From JAIXWP01 sp965247015 (GTDB lineage Bacteria > Bacteroidota > Bacteroidia > Flavobacteriales_D > Sanyastnellaceae), in assembly GCA_965247015.1 (NCBI GenBank), contig CBDFGG010000002.1:1-64000 (forward strand): 64,000 nt of DNA. Direction: 5' to 3'. The notes beneath the pieces were generated by a model. It saw nothing but the letters and a program-made list of their open reading frames with translations, was not told where the DNA came from and ran no database searches. Shown here one piece after another: positions 16,198 to 24,576 of this stretch (its first letter is position 1; each line of letters begins with the position of its first letter). A program made the position numbers and the translations under genes.

Positions 16198-17991
16198 ATG
16201 AAGCATATTCGTAACTTTTGTATCATCGCTCACATCGACCACGGTAAATCAACATTGGCCGACCGTTTATTGCAAGTCACTGGCACGGTAGACAACCGTA
16301 AGTTAGTTGCACAAACGCTGGATGATATGGATTTGGAGAGAGAGAAGGGTATCACCATCAAAGCGCACGCGATTCAGATGGAATACACCAGCAAGAAGGG
16401 AGAGAAGTTTATTCTCAACTTGATCGACACACCAGGTCACGTTGACTTTAGCTACGAAGTATCGCGTTCGATCGCTGCATGCGAAGGAGCGCTTTTGATT
16501 GTCGATGCATCTCAAGGAATTCAAGCACAGACGATCTCCAATCTTTACCTTGCATTAGAACATGATCTGGAAATCATTCCAGTGTTGAATAAGCTCGATC
16601 TTCCAAACGCAGAACCTGAATTGGTGAAAGATCAAATCGTTGATTTGATCGGTTGTGAAAGAGATAGCATTTTGAGCGCATCTGGAAAAACAGGACTAGG
16701 TGTTGAAGATATTTTGGAAGCAATTGTTGAGCGTGTGCCGCACCCAAAGGGCGATACAGAAGCTCCGCTTCAAGCGATGGTGTTTGACTCTATGTTCAAC
16801 TCGTTCCGCGGAATCATCGCATACTACCGCATCATGAACGGTACTATTCGCAAGGGCGATAAAGTAAAGTTCTTGAGTACTGATACTGTTTACGAAGCAG
16901 ATGAAATTGGTGTGCTTGGTCTTGATCTCAAGCCACGCACCGAAGTGAAAGCCGGCGACGTAGGTTATATCATCAGTGGTATCAAAACAGCAACGGAAGT
17001 TAAAGTTGGAGACACCATCACGACGGTCGCAAATCCTTGCACGGAAGCGGTAAGAGGTTTTGAAGATGTGAAGCCAATGGTATTCGCCGGAGTATATCCT
17101 GTGGATACTGACGAGTATGAAGAACTACGCGCTTCAATGGAAAAACTCCAATTGAACGATGCTTCATTGGTCTTCGAACCAGAAAGCTCAGCGGCACTTG
17201 GATTCGGTTTCCGTTGCGGCTTCCTTGGAATGTTGCACATGGAGATCATTCAAGAACGTCTCGAAAGAGAGTTCGGAATGACTGTAATTACAACCGTTCC
17301 AAACGTTAGCTATTACGCATACACAACGAAGGGGGAGAAATTGGAAATTCACAACCCAAGTGAATTGCCAGATCCAGCGAAGCTGGATTATGTAGAAGAG
17401 CCTTATATCAAAGCGCAGATCATTACCAAGAGTGAATTCACTGGTGCTGTAATGACTTTGTGTATTGAAAAAAGAGGTATGCTAACGAATCAGATTTATC
17501 TCACTTCTGATCGTATCGAATTGACATTCGAAATGCCGCTTGCTGAAATTGTATTTGACTTCTATGATCGTTTGAAAACGATTTCTAAAGGATACGCTTC
17601 GTTTGACTATTTCCCATTGGGCTATCAAGAAAGTGCTTTGGTGAAAATGGATATTCTCCTCAATGGCGATCAAGTGGATGCCTTGTCAGCATTGATTCAC
17701 AGAGATCACGCTTATGATTTAGGTAAAAAAATCTGTGTGAAGCTGCGCGAGTTGATCCCACGACAACAGTTCGAGATTGCACTGCAAGCTGCTATTGGTG
17801 CGAAGATCATTGCACGTGAAACGATCAAAGCTTTGAGAAAGGACGTTACAGCGAAGTGTTACGGTGGTGACATTTCTCGTAAGCGTAAACTTTTGGAAAA
17901 GCAGAAAGAAGGTAAGAAGAGAATGCGTCAAGTAGGTAGTGTGGAAGTTCCACAAGAAGCATTCCTTGCGGTATTGAAACTCAATTCGTAA
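16198..17991 (+). CDS. lepA: Elongation factor 4 (LepA)
   Basis: 597 aa from ATG 16198, the usual LepA length. The start MKHIRNFCIIAHIDHGKSTLADRLL contains the G1 P-loop HIDHGKST. The G2 region is REKGITIKAH, G3 is DTPGHVDF, G4 is NKLDLP and G5 is SASGKTG. Domains II and III, the EF-G-like domain V and the LepA-specific C-terminus (AKCYGGDISRKRKLLEKQKEGKKRMRQVGSVEVPQEAF) are complete. EF4 is a ribosome-associated GTPase that back-translocates or remodels stalled ribosomes and assists 30S assembly. It lies downstream of the tRNA-like RNA but has its own promoter. Confidence 0.97.
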   Translation: MKHIRNFCIIAHIDHGKSTLADRLLQVTGTVDNRKLVAQTLDDMDLEREKGITIKAHAIQMEYTSKKGEKFILNLIDTPGHVDFSYEVSRSIAACEGALLIVDASQGIQAQTISNLYLALEHDLEIIPVLNKLDLPNAEPELVKDQIVDLIGCERDSILSASGKTGLGVEDILEAIVERVPHPKGDTEAPLQAMVFDSMFNSFRGIIAYYRIMNGTIRKGDKVKFLSTDTVYEADEIGVLGLDLKPRTEVKAGDVGYIISGIKTATEVKVGDTITTVANPCTEAVRGFEDVKPMVFAGVYPVDTDEYEELRASMEKLQLNDASLVFEPESSAALGFGFRCGFLGMLHMEIIQERLEREFGMTVITTVPNVSYYAYTTKGEKLEIHNPSELPDPAKLDYVEEPYIKAQIITKSEFTGAVMTLCIEKRGMLTNQIYLTSDRIELTFEMPLAEIVFDFYDRLKTISKGYASFDYFPLGYQESALVKMDILLNGDQVDALSALIHRDHAYDLGKKICVKLRELIPRQQFEIALQAAIGAKIIARETIKALRKDVTAKCYGGDISRKRKLLEKQKEGKKRMRQVGSVEVPQEAFLAVLKLNS

Positions 17992-17997
17992 TTTTCT

Positions 17998-18005
17998 TAT
18001 CTTCG
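17998..18005 (+). promoter_or_regulatory. TAnnTTcG box 4 nt from start codon (leaderless candidate)
   Basis: TATCTTCG-aagc-ATG lies immediately after lepA. It has the same 4-nt spacing as the boxes at 7110-7117 and 18560-18567, with one deviation from consensus. Confidence 0.35.
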
Positions 18006-18009
18006 AAGC

Positions 18010-18492
18010 ATGCTCAAAATGTTTCGATACATCTCGTTAGTTTGTTCCATCATCATGGGTACTCTGATGATGATGTATTTGCAAGAACTCGTTTCAGATG
18101 ATCGAAATTTAAAGACAATCATTTTGCAAGTGTCTTTTATTGTTCCTCTGTTTGCGCAGATCCTCTATTTATTGGTGAGCGGCAAAGTCATTTCCAATAA
18201 GCAATACAAAGAGGTGAATACATTGGATAATGATTGGGCGTTTAAAGAAAATGATGATCAAAAGGTACACACCTTACCTTCTTATGCAGTGTTTCTAGCC
18301 GCGATTGGTGGGCTTGGTTGGTTTCTTTATTTCTGTTTTGCAGGGTTAAATTCACGATTATTAATGGCTGTTTTCAGAGGAGCGTTAAACAATGCTCCGT
18401 TGGTTGCATTTATTATGCTTGCCCTGATTGGTGGAGTGCCTACATTGATTTATAATCTGCGAACATGGAATCGAAAATCGCTTCATAAATAA
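18010..18492 (+). CDS. Hypothetical four-helix membrane protein
   Basis: 160 aa with four hydrophobic segments: about residues 7-26 (ISLVCSIIMGTLMMMYLQEL), 37-58 (TIILQVSFIVPLFAQILYLLV), 93-112 (AVFLAAIGGLGWFLYFCFAG) and 128-150 (APLVAFIMLALIGGVPTLIYN). A cytosolic or periplasmic loop of about 35 residues separates pairs 2 and 3. I do not recognise the family. It starts 18 bp after lepA but appears to have its own promoter. Confidence 0.6.
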   Translation: MLKMFRYISLVCSIIMGTLMMMYLQELVSDDRNLKTIILQVSFIVPLFAQILYLLVSGKVISNKQYKEVNTLDNDWAFKENDDQKVHTLPSYAVFLAAIGGLGWFLYFCFAGLNSRLLMAVFRGALNNAPLVAFIMLALIGGVPTLIYNLRTWNRKSLHK

Positions 18493-18559
18493 GCATTTCA
18501 CACACGTTTTATTGTTCATAATCGTTACCTCACTCGGGTCGCACTCGCGGCTTACATTC

Positions 18560-18567
18560 TAATTTTG
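18560..18567 (+). promoter_or_regulatory. TAnnTTTG box 4 nt from start codon (leaderless candidate)
   Basis: TAATTTTG-aggc-ATG precedes the MORN-type repeat gene. With -7 spacing, transcription would begin at the start codon. Confidence 0.5.
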
Positions 18568-18571
18568 AGGC

Positions 18572-20170
18572 ATGAAAAGATTTTTTCTACTAGTATTTTT
18601 ATTCAGCGTTTTTTTCGCACTGACTCCATCACTGTTTGGTCAAATTCAGGATTATAAAGACACTTATCCCAATGGCAAAACGCGAAGCGAAGGCCGCTAT
18701 GTGCTCGGGTTTGAAGATAGTCTGTGGAGATATTATTACGATACAGGTATTCTTCAAGAAGAAGCAAATTATAAAAAGGGAAAGTTTCATGGTAGCGTGA
18801 AACGTTTTCATCCCAATGGCAAAATCATGATTGAAGGCTATTTCAAAAATGATAAGCAAGACAGTATTCAAAGAACTTTCACTGCGGATAGTATTCTGGT
18901 AGAAGAAGGTTTTTATACCATGGGAAAAAAGACCGGAAAGTGGACGTATTTCTATCCAACAGGAGACACTTCATCCATGGAAATTCATCAAGATTCTGTG
19001 GTTTTGATGATGTGTTATTACAACTCAAAAAAGGAAAATACCCTTCGAAATGGCAATGGTCAAATCGAAGAATTTTTTGATAATGGAAAATTAAAAACAA
19101 GGACGCGCTACTCGAATGGCTTGCCAGACGGGCTTTTCGAAGAGCATTATTCTGGAGGATCAATAAAAATTACAGGAAATTATATTCAAGGGAAAAAAGA
19201 TGGTGTTTGGAAAGAATTATTTGTAACAGGAAAAACTAGAAAGCTTACCACCTATCTCAACGGTATACCACATGGGCCCATCGAAGAATATTATGTAAAT
19301 GGGCAGCTCAATGTAAAAGGCGAACATAACAACGGAAAAAAATCAGGGGCGTGGAGTTGGTTTTTAGAAGATGGTGCAAAGGATATGAATGGCTCATTTG
19401 AAAATGATGTACAAGTGGGCGAATGGACTTACTGGTATGCCAATGGCAATAAACAATATTGGGGAAATTATGAGAATGGAAAGATGCATGGCACTTGGCA
19501 GTATCAATATTGGAAAGGTGAAGCATGGAAAACGGGGAATTATGATCAAGGATTGAAAGTGGGCAAATGGCAATATTGGTTTGAGAATGGAAAGACCTTG
19601 ATGGAAGGTAATTTCAAGAATGATCTTGAAGAAGGCGTATGGACCAGCTACTATGATTCTGGTAAAATGAAAGACAAGGGGAATTATTCGAAGGGAAAGA
19701 TGAGTGGTGCATGGGAAGGTTATTATCCCAATGGAGTAAAGAACTACATGGGATCTTGGAATAATGATGTGAAGACAGGTGAATGGACGTATTGGACTGA
19801 GCGAGGGCGTAAAGAAAAAATGGAGACTTACAATATGAAAGGCGAACTCCATGGAATGACAGAAACCTATAATGCTGCAGGAAAATTAGAAAGTCGCGGA
19901 AGTTTTAAGGATGGAAAACCTGATGGCAAATGGGAGTATTATCATGAGCATGGACCGCTTCTGCGCGCATGCACTTACAAAGAAGGAAAGCTCAATGGAA
20001 AATCAATGATATACAGTGGCACGGGCAAACTCATTGAAGAGGCAAATTATAAAAACAACAAGCGCGAAGGACTTTACACGAGCTATGACGAGAAGACGGG
20101 TAAGGTAGTCTTGAAGCAGGAATATAAAGACGGTAAAATTGTCAAAGTCTTAGAAGGTAAACCGCGCTAG
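18572..20170 (+). CDS. Secreted MORN_2 (YwqK-type) repeat protein
   Basis: 532 aa with a signal peptide (MKRFFLLVFLFSVFFALTPSLFGQ). Nearly the whole mature chain consists of about 20 repeats of about 23 residues with the MORN-variant pattern YYxNGkxxxeGnYxnGkxxGxWxxY, for example GEWTYWYANGNKQYWGNYEN and GVWTSYYDSGKMKDKGNYSK. These repeats form an extended beta-hairpin ladder. In annotations they are often called 'YwqK family antitoxin component', but nothing here indicates a toxin partner. Surface or periplasmic binding is the most that can be said. Confidence 0.85.
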   Translation: MKRFFLLVFLFSVFFALTPSLFGQIQDYKDTYPNGKTRSEGRYVLGFEDSLWRYYYDTGILQEEANYKKGKFHGSVKRFHPNGKIMIEGYFKNDKQDSIQRTFTADSILVEEGFYTMGKKTGKWTYFYPTGDTSSMEIHQDSVVLMMCYYNSKKENTLRNGNGQIEEFFDNGKLKTRTRYSNGLPDGLFEEHYSGGSIKITGNYIQGKKDGVWKELFVTGKTRKLTTYLNGIPHGPIEEYYVNGQLNVKGEHNNGKKSGAWSWFLEDGAKDMNGSFENDVQVGEWTYWYANGNKQYWGNYENGKMHGTWQYQYWKGEAWKTGNYDQGLKVGKWQYWFENGKTLMEGNFKNDLEEGVWTSYYDSGKMKDKGNYSKGKMSGAWEGYYPNGVKNYMGSWNNDVKTGEWTYWTERGRKEKMETYNMKGELHGMTETYNAAGKLESRGSFKDGKPDGKWEYYHEHGPLLRACTYKEGKLNGKSMIYSGTGKLIEEANYKNNKREGLYTSYDEKTGKVVLKQEYKDGKIVKVLEGKPR

Positions 20171-20236
20171 GCCGCATCGCTGTTGGATCGGAGGTAGAAA
20201 TGCGGCTTTCATGGATGAGAAATTCAATGGAGCGCT

Positions 20237-20244
20237 TATATTTG
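20237..20244 (+). promoter_or_regulatory. TAnnTTTG -7 box for the PSP1-gldH unit
   Basis: TATATTTG lies 71 nt upstream of ATG 20316. Confidence 0.5.
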
Positions 20245-20315
20245 CGAAGAGGCCTAAACTCAATAGGCTGCAATTCAATGTAGTTGATTCGTGAGAATGA
20301 TAAAGAATTTTTAAA

Positions 20316-21872
20316 ATGGGATGTTCAAGTTGCTCTTCAAATAACGGCCTCCCCGGAGGTTGTAAAAATAACGGTGCGTGTGGAACGTATGGCTGCAATA
20401 AACTAGATGTATTTGACTGGCTCGCTGGCATGGAATTGCCAATGGGTCAGAAAGTATTTGATATTGTAGAAATACGTTTTAAGAATAGCCGTAAGGGGTT
20501 TTACAGAAATGCTAGTAACCTCGAATTATATCCTGGCGATGTAGTCGCTGTGGAATCTTCTCCTGGCCATGATGTAGGCGTTGTTTCACTTACGGGTGAA
20601 CTCGTGCGCATGCAGATGAAGCGCAAGGAAATCAAAGACAATTACGAGATCAAGAAAATCTATCGCAAGGCGAAAGAAGAGGATATCGAGAAATGGCAAG
20701 AGGCTCGCAAAGCAGAGCAAGACACCATGATGCGCGCCCGCACGATTGCTCGTGAGCTTGACCTTCAGATGAAGATTAGCGACGTGGAATATCAAGGCGA
20801 TCGTAGCAAGGTTACATTCTACTACACGGCCGATGATCGCGTCGATTTTCGTGAACTGATCAAGCGATATGCGGAGGCATTTAAGGTGCGCATCGAAATG
20901 CGCCAAATCGGCTATCGCGTAGAAGCCGGTCGTCTCGGCGGTATCGGATCTTGTGGTCGCGAATTGTGCTGCTCGTCTTGGCTTACCGACTTTAGAGCGG
21001 TATCTACCAGCGCTGCACGTTATCAGCAACTTTCACTCAACCCTTCTAAATTGGCCGGCCAGTGCGGAAAATTGAAGTGTTGCTTGAACTATGAATTGGA
21101 TCAATATGCTGAGGCATTAAAAGATTTGCCAAGCACGAATGTGAAATTGAAATTGCCGAAGGGAATTGCAGTTCACTTCAAAACAGATATTTTCAAAAAG
21201 ACACTTTACTATATCTACGACGGTCAACCAGGAGAGCCACCGTTCCCACTTTCATCAGCCGCAGTGAAGGAAATCATTGAGATGAATAAGAAGGGAATTG
21301 TAATCGAAGATGTGGAAGACTTCATCGAAGAAGCAGAAGAGGTGTTAGAAGAAACAGACTTCGCTCAAGTAGTGGGTCAAGACAGTCTTACCCGTTTCGA
21401 CCAAAAGCGTCGTGGAAATAAGAACAGAGGCAGAGGCGGACAGAATCGCGGTCGCGGAAATGCTGGTGGCGCGGGCAATTCAAATGCTCCACGTCCTCAA
21501 GGACAGGGTGCTCCGAAGCCTGCGGGTGAAGGTGCTCCTCAAAATCGTGAGAACAGACCTCAGAATAGACCTCCGCAAAACCGCGATCAGCAAGGTAGAC
21601 CACAAAATCGTCCGCAAAACAAAGAGCAAGGACCTAAGCCGCAGGGTGAAGGACAGAACAAGCCTCAGGGCCAGCCGCGACCAAAAGGACCTCGTCCTCA
21701 AGGTCAGCAAGGTGGCGCCCCACAAGGCGGACAGCAGGGCGCACCGCGCCCGGAAGGTCAACAGCCAAATCAAGGAAATAGAAATCGCAATAACAATAAT
21801 CGCAATCGCGGACCTCGTAAAGATCAACCAAACAATGGTGGGCCTAAGCCTGAAGGAGGAGCGGGAGAATGA
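20316..21872 (+). CDS. PSP1-domain (RicT/YaaT-like) protein with RGG/Q-rich tail
   Basis: 518 aa. The N-terminus is Cys-rich (MGCSSCSSNNGLPGGCKNNG). Residues about 35-300 match the PSP1 C-terminal domain family: KVFDIVEIRFKNSRKGFYRN, GDVVAVESSPGHDVGVVSLTGEL, RMQMKRKEI, and the conserved cysteines in GIGSCGRELCCSSWLTDF and LAGQCGKLKCCLNYELDQY. In Bacillus, the related YaaT binds an FeS cluster within the Y-complex that guides RNase Y. Residues about 395-518 are low-complexity (RGRGGQNRGRGN, then P/Q/N/R-rich), resembling an RNA-binding disordered tail. The stop codon overlaps the gldH start. Confidence 0.85.
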   Translation: MGCSSCSSNNGLPGGCKNNGACGTYGCNKLDVFDWLAGMELPMGQKVFDIVEIRFKNSRKGFYRNASNLELYPGDVVAVESSPGHDVGVVSLTGELVRMQMKRKEIKDNYEIKKIYRKAKEEDIEKWQEARKAEQDTMMRARTIARELDLQMKISDVEYQGDRSKVTFYYTADDRVDFRELIKRYAEAFKVRIEMRQIGYRVEAGRLGGIGSCGRELCCSSWLTDFRAVSTSAARYQQLSLNPSKLAGQCGKLKCCLNYELDQYAEALKDLPSTNVKLKLPKGIAVHFKTDIFKKTLYYIYDGQPGEPPFPLSSAAVKEIIEMNKKGIVIEDVEDFIEEAEEVLEETDFAQVVGQDSLTRFDQKRRGNKNRGRGGQNRGRGNAGGAGNSNAPRPQGQGAPKPAGEGAPQNRENRPQNRPPQNRDQQGRPQNRPQNKEQGPKPQGEGQNKPQGQPRPKGPRPQGQQGGAPQGGQQGAPRPEGQQPNQGNRNRNNNNRNRGPRKDQPNNGGPKPEGGAGE

Positions 21873-22336
21873 CGAAGACTGCGACATATCTGTTGTTACT
21901 AATGGCTCTATTAAGCTTTGCTTCTTGTGATCAGAATATGGTCTATGAAGAAAACAAGGCCGTAGAAGGTGGTGTGTGGAAAGCCAATGATGTCAAGTCA
22001 TTTGAATTCGACATCACGGATACATTGCAGCTCTACAATTTTTATGTCAACGTCAGAAATGGCGAGGAATATCCATTTAGCAACTTGTATTTATTTGTTG
22101 AAATGGAATTCCCGAATGGAAAGAAAAGCATTGATACGTTAGAGTGTCCGTTGGCCGATCAACTCGGAAACTGGTATGGAAGCGGTCTAGGAAGTATTTT
22201 CGACAATCGAGTGCTATTCCGCGAGCGCAAGAAATTTCCATTATCAGGGCACTATAAAGTAGATATCCATCAAGCCATGCGTACAGATGCATTGGAGGGA
22301 ATCTATGACGTTGGGTTTCGTCTTGCAAAACCTTAA
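21869..22336 (+). CDS. gldH: Gliding motility lipoprotein GldH
   Basis: 155 aa with a lipobox (LLSFASCDQN; Cys20). The sequence VYEENKAVEGGVWKANDVKSFEFDITDTLQLYNFYVNVRN, followed by YPFSNLYLFVEMEFPNGKKSIDTLECPLAD and GNWYGSGLGSIFDNRVLFRERKKFPLSGHY, is characteristic of GldH. In Flavobacterium johnsoniae GldH is needed for gliding. It overlaps the PSP1-domain gene by 4 bp, a linkage common in Bacteroidota. Confidence 0.92.
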   Translation: MTKTATYLLLLMALLSFASCDQNMVYEENKAVEGGVWKANDVKSFEFDITDTLQLYNFYVNVRNGEEYPFSNLYLFVEMEFPNGKKSIDTLECPLADQLGNWYGSGLGSIFDNRVLFRERKKFPLSGHYKVDIHQAMRTDALEGIYDVGFRLAKP

Positions 22337-22337
22337 C

Positions 22338-22412
22338 GGGTTGTTAGCTCAGCTGGTTTAGAGCACTACGTCGACAACGTAGGGGTCACTGGTTCGAATC
22401 CAGTACAACCCA
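22338..22412 (+). tRNA. tRNA-Val (GAC), with C at position 33
   Basis: Acceptor gggttgt/acaaccc, D-arm gctc/gagc, anticodon stem ctacg/cgtag, T-arm actgg/ccagt with loop ttcgaat, discriminator A22412, CCA not encoded. The anticodon loop reads T-C-GAC-A-A, so the normally invariant T33 is C. The loop is otherwise normal and the gene starts 1 bp after the gldH stop, so it may be processed from that transcript. Confidence 0.9.
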
Positions 22413-22445
22413 CTTTCTTGTGTATTTTCGCAAAAATTCTTTTGA

Positions 22446-23576
22446 GTGCAGTTTAAGGATATCATAGGACAACATGAATCGAAGATGCGATTGCTTCATT
22501 CTTTCAAAGAGGGAAGACTCGCGCACGCCATCATGCTTTTGGGTCCGGAGGGTTCTGGCAACTTGCCTCTTGCTTTAGCGTTTGCACAATACATTCATTG
22601 CGCGCAGCGCACCGAGGACGATAGCTGCGGCGTTTGTCCCTCTTGCAAAAGACACGCGTCATTGCAGCATCCTGATGTTCATTTTTCTTTTCCATTTTTC
22701 AATAAACCAAAATCGGAAGGCGGAGACAAGACCAACTCGGGCAATTACGCAACAGAGTGGCGCGCTGCACTGTTAGAGACTCCTTATATGGGAATCGAAC
22801 ATTGGAGAACCTCTATTACTAAGGAAAATAAGGTGCTTCAATTAAGTGTTGCTGAAGCGGATTTTATTGTAAAAAGACTTTCATTAAAAAGCCATGATGG
22901 TGGATATAAATTCTTGATCCTTTGGCTTCCTGAATATTTAAGTGTTCCTACGGCTAACAAACTGCTCAAGACATTAGAAGAGCCGCCGGAGAACACTATT
23001 TTCATTTTTGTATCCAGCAATTCAGAACGTATTCTATCTACAATTTTATCGCGTGTTCAAACTTTGGTGATTCCAAAGCTTTCAGATGATACTGTACGCG
23101 AAGGCTTATTGCAACAAGGTGTTGCGCCGCAAGTCGCAGAGGGCATCACACACTATGTAGATGGTAACTGGTGGAGAGCGCAATTACTGGCGCATTCAGA
23201 AGATCCCAATATGTTCTTCAGCACACAATTCATCGATTGGATGAGAATGTGTTACACGAAGGATGTAGCAAAGATTGTTTCTTGGTCGGATGAAATGCAC
23301 AAGCTCTCACGTGAAGATCAAAAGGAGTTTTTGATGTATGCGTTGGATCAAGTGCGTCAAAACCTTATTCTCAATTATGCAGGTAAATCGCTTGCAAGAA
23401 TGAATGCGCAGGAACAACAATTTTCAGAGAAATTTTCAGCGTTCATTAATGATCGAAATGCTGAGAATTTGATGGAGTTAATTTCAGACGCGTTCTATGA
23501 TATCAACGGGAATGCGTATTCTAAGATGGTGCTTTCAGACTTGAGTTTTAAAGTGCACTATCAGCTCCGTTCGTAG
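22446..23576 (+). CDS. holB: DNA polymerase III subunit delta' (HolB-type clamp-loader subunit)
   Basis: 376 aa with a GTG start (MQFKDIIGQ…), 34 bp after tRNA-Val. AAA+ fold: degenerate Walker A GPEGSGNLPLA, zinc module CGVCPSCKRH (about residues 60-70), Walker-B-like region FLILWLPEYL, KLLKTLEEPPENTIFIFVS (sensor 1 and SRC-type region) and ILSRVQTL. As in other delta' proteins the P-loop lacks the usual GKT, consistent with a structural, non-hydrolysing clamp-loader role. Bacteroidota versions carry an insert between the zinc module and the Walker-B-like region, seen here as FPFFNKPKSEGGDKTNSGNY. Confidence 0.9.
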   Translation: MQFKDIIGQHESKMRLLHSFKEGRLAHAIMLLGPEGSGNLPLALAFAQYIHCAQRTEDDSCGVCPSCKRHASLQHPDVHFSFPFFNKPKSEGGDKTNSGNYATEWRAALLETPYMGIEHWRTSITKENKVLQLSVAEADFIVKRLSLKSHDGGYKFLILWLPEYLSVPTANKLLKTLEEPPENTIFIFVSSNSERILSTILSRVQTLVIPKLSDDTVREGLLQQGVAPQVAEGITHYVDGNWWRAQLLAHSEDPNMFFSTQFIDWMRMCYTKDVAKIVSWSDEMHKLSREDQKEFLMYALDQVRQNLILNYAGKSLARMNAQEQQFSEKFSAFINDRNAENLMELISDAFYDINGNAYSKMVLSDLSFKVHYQLRS

Positions 23577-23612
23577 TCGTTATTTTTTCAATTAGGTATT
23601 ATTAAAAAATAA

Positions 23613-23636
23613 CAGGGCAACCCGAAGATTGCCCTG
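23613..23636 (+). terminator. Hairpin downstream of holB
   Basis: cagggcaa/ttgccctg (8 bp, loop cccgaaga), 37 bp after the holB stop. No long T-run follows, so termination is presumed from position. The remaining 220 bp up to recO show no other clear feature. Confidence 0.5.
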
Positions 23637-23856
23637 CCTAACCTAACTTTAAACATACACCATCCGCCTGGGGCGAACAATGTAACTTTTCAATATTATA
23701 ATTCCGCTTTTATATAGCGATCTTAGTCCGTTGGAATTGTTCCAAAGATGAGTGAAGTATATTGATATTCAATTCACTGTTTTTAGGAGATTTGAACGTT
23801 GCATTGTGGAAACGAAAAACACCCCATCTTTATAGCCTCAAACCCGCATCATAATA

Positions 23857-24573
23857 GTGGAACACCAAATTAAAGGAATTGTTTTTCAGACAATTAAGTA
23901 TAAAGATACGCAAGTTATCGCGCGAATCTTTACCCAAGAGTTTGGTTTAAAATCTTTTATGATTCGCTCTGGAAAGTCGGCCAAGTCCAATGTCGGTCCA
24001 CTTTTACAACCATTGAACATCGTAGAACTCAGTGCAAACTTTAAGGAGAATCAGAAAATGATTACTCCAAAGCACTTGCGTTTGGCTGTAAGCTATCATT
24101 CGATTCCTTTTGATCCAGTGAAGACAGCGGTTGCATTGTTTCTGGATGAAGTGCTTTACAAGACCATTGCAGACGACTATCAGAATAGTGATTTATTCAC
24201 CTTTCTGGAGTTCTCCTTGCTAACGTTTGATCAGTTGGAATCCACGCGCAATTTTCACTTGTGGTTTCTGATGGAGTTGACGCGCTACTATGGCTTTTAT
24301 CCGCAAGAGCAAGACGAAAGTGATGCATATTTTGATTTAATGCAGGGGGAGACCACATCACTTCGTCCTAGTCATAGGCACTACCTCGAAGGGCCTTGGA
24401 AGGCCCGCTGGATAGAGCTTTTAGATAAAAAAACAGAGGAGGTCAATGCCATTTTGTATTCGGGCTCAGAGCGAAAATACATGCTCGAACTCCTCATCAC
24501 TTATATTCAACTTCATCTCGAGAATGCTAGAGAAATAAAGAGTCTAGCGATTCTCAGAGAAGTATTTAGCTAA
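23857..24573 (+). CDS. recO: DNA repair protein RecO
   Basis: 238 aa with a GTG start. The N-terminal OB fold matches RecO: KGIVFQTIKYKDTQVIARIFTQEFGLKSFMIRSGKSAKS, then LLQPLNIVELSANFKENQKMITPKHLR. The C-terminal helical part includes FLDEVLYKTIADDYQNSDLFTFLEFSL and FHLWFLMELTRYYGFYPQ. RecO anneals ssDNA and, with RecR, loads RecA at SSB-coated gaps. No zinc-finger cysteines are seen. It converges on the OmpA-type gene with a 3-bp gap. Confidence 0.9.
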   Translation: MEHQIKGIVFQTIKYKDTQVIARIFTQEFGLKSFMIRSGKSAKSNVGPLLQPLNIVELSANFKENQKMITPKHLRLAVSYHSIPFDPVKTAVALFLDEVLYKTIADDYQNSDLFTFLEFSLLTFDQLESTRNFHLWFLMELTRYYGFYPQEQDESDAYFDLMQGETTSLRPSHRHYLEGPWKARWIELLDKKTEEVNAILYSGSERKYMLELLITYIQLHLENAREIKSLAILREVFS

Positions 24574-24576
24574 TTA

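Noticed and set aside
18572..20170. Toxin-antitoxin locus, because such repeats are often named YwqK antitoxin
   Set aside because: The protein has a signal peptide and no adjacent small toxin-like gene. The name reflects repeat similarity only.
21412..21930. Overlapping plus-strand frame in the tail of the PSP1-domain gene
   Set aside because: A by-product of the repetitive Arg/Gln/Pro codons; it overlaps both PSP1 and gldH, which are well supported.
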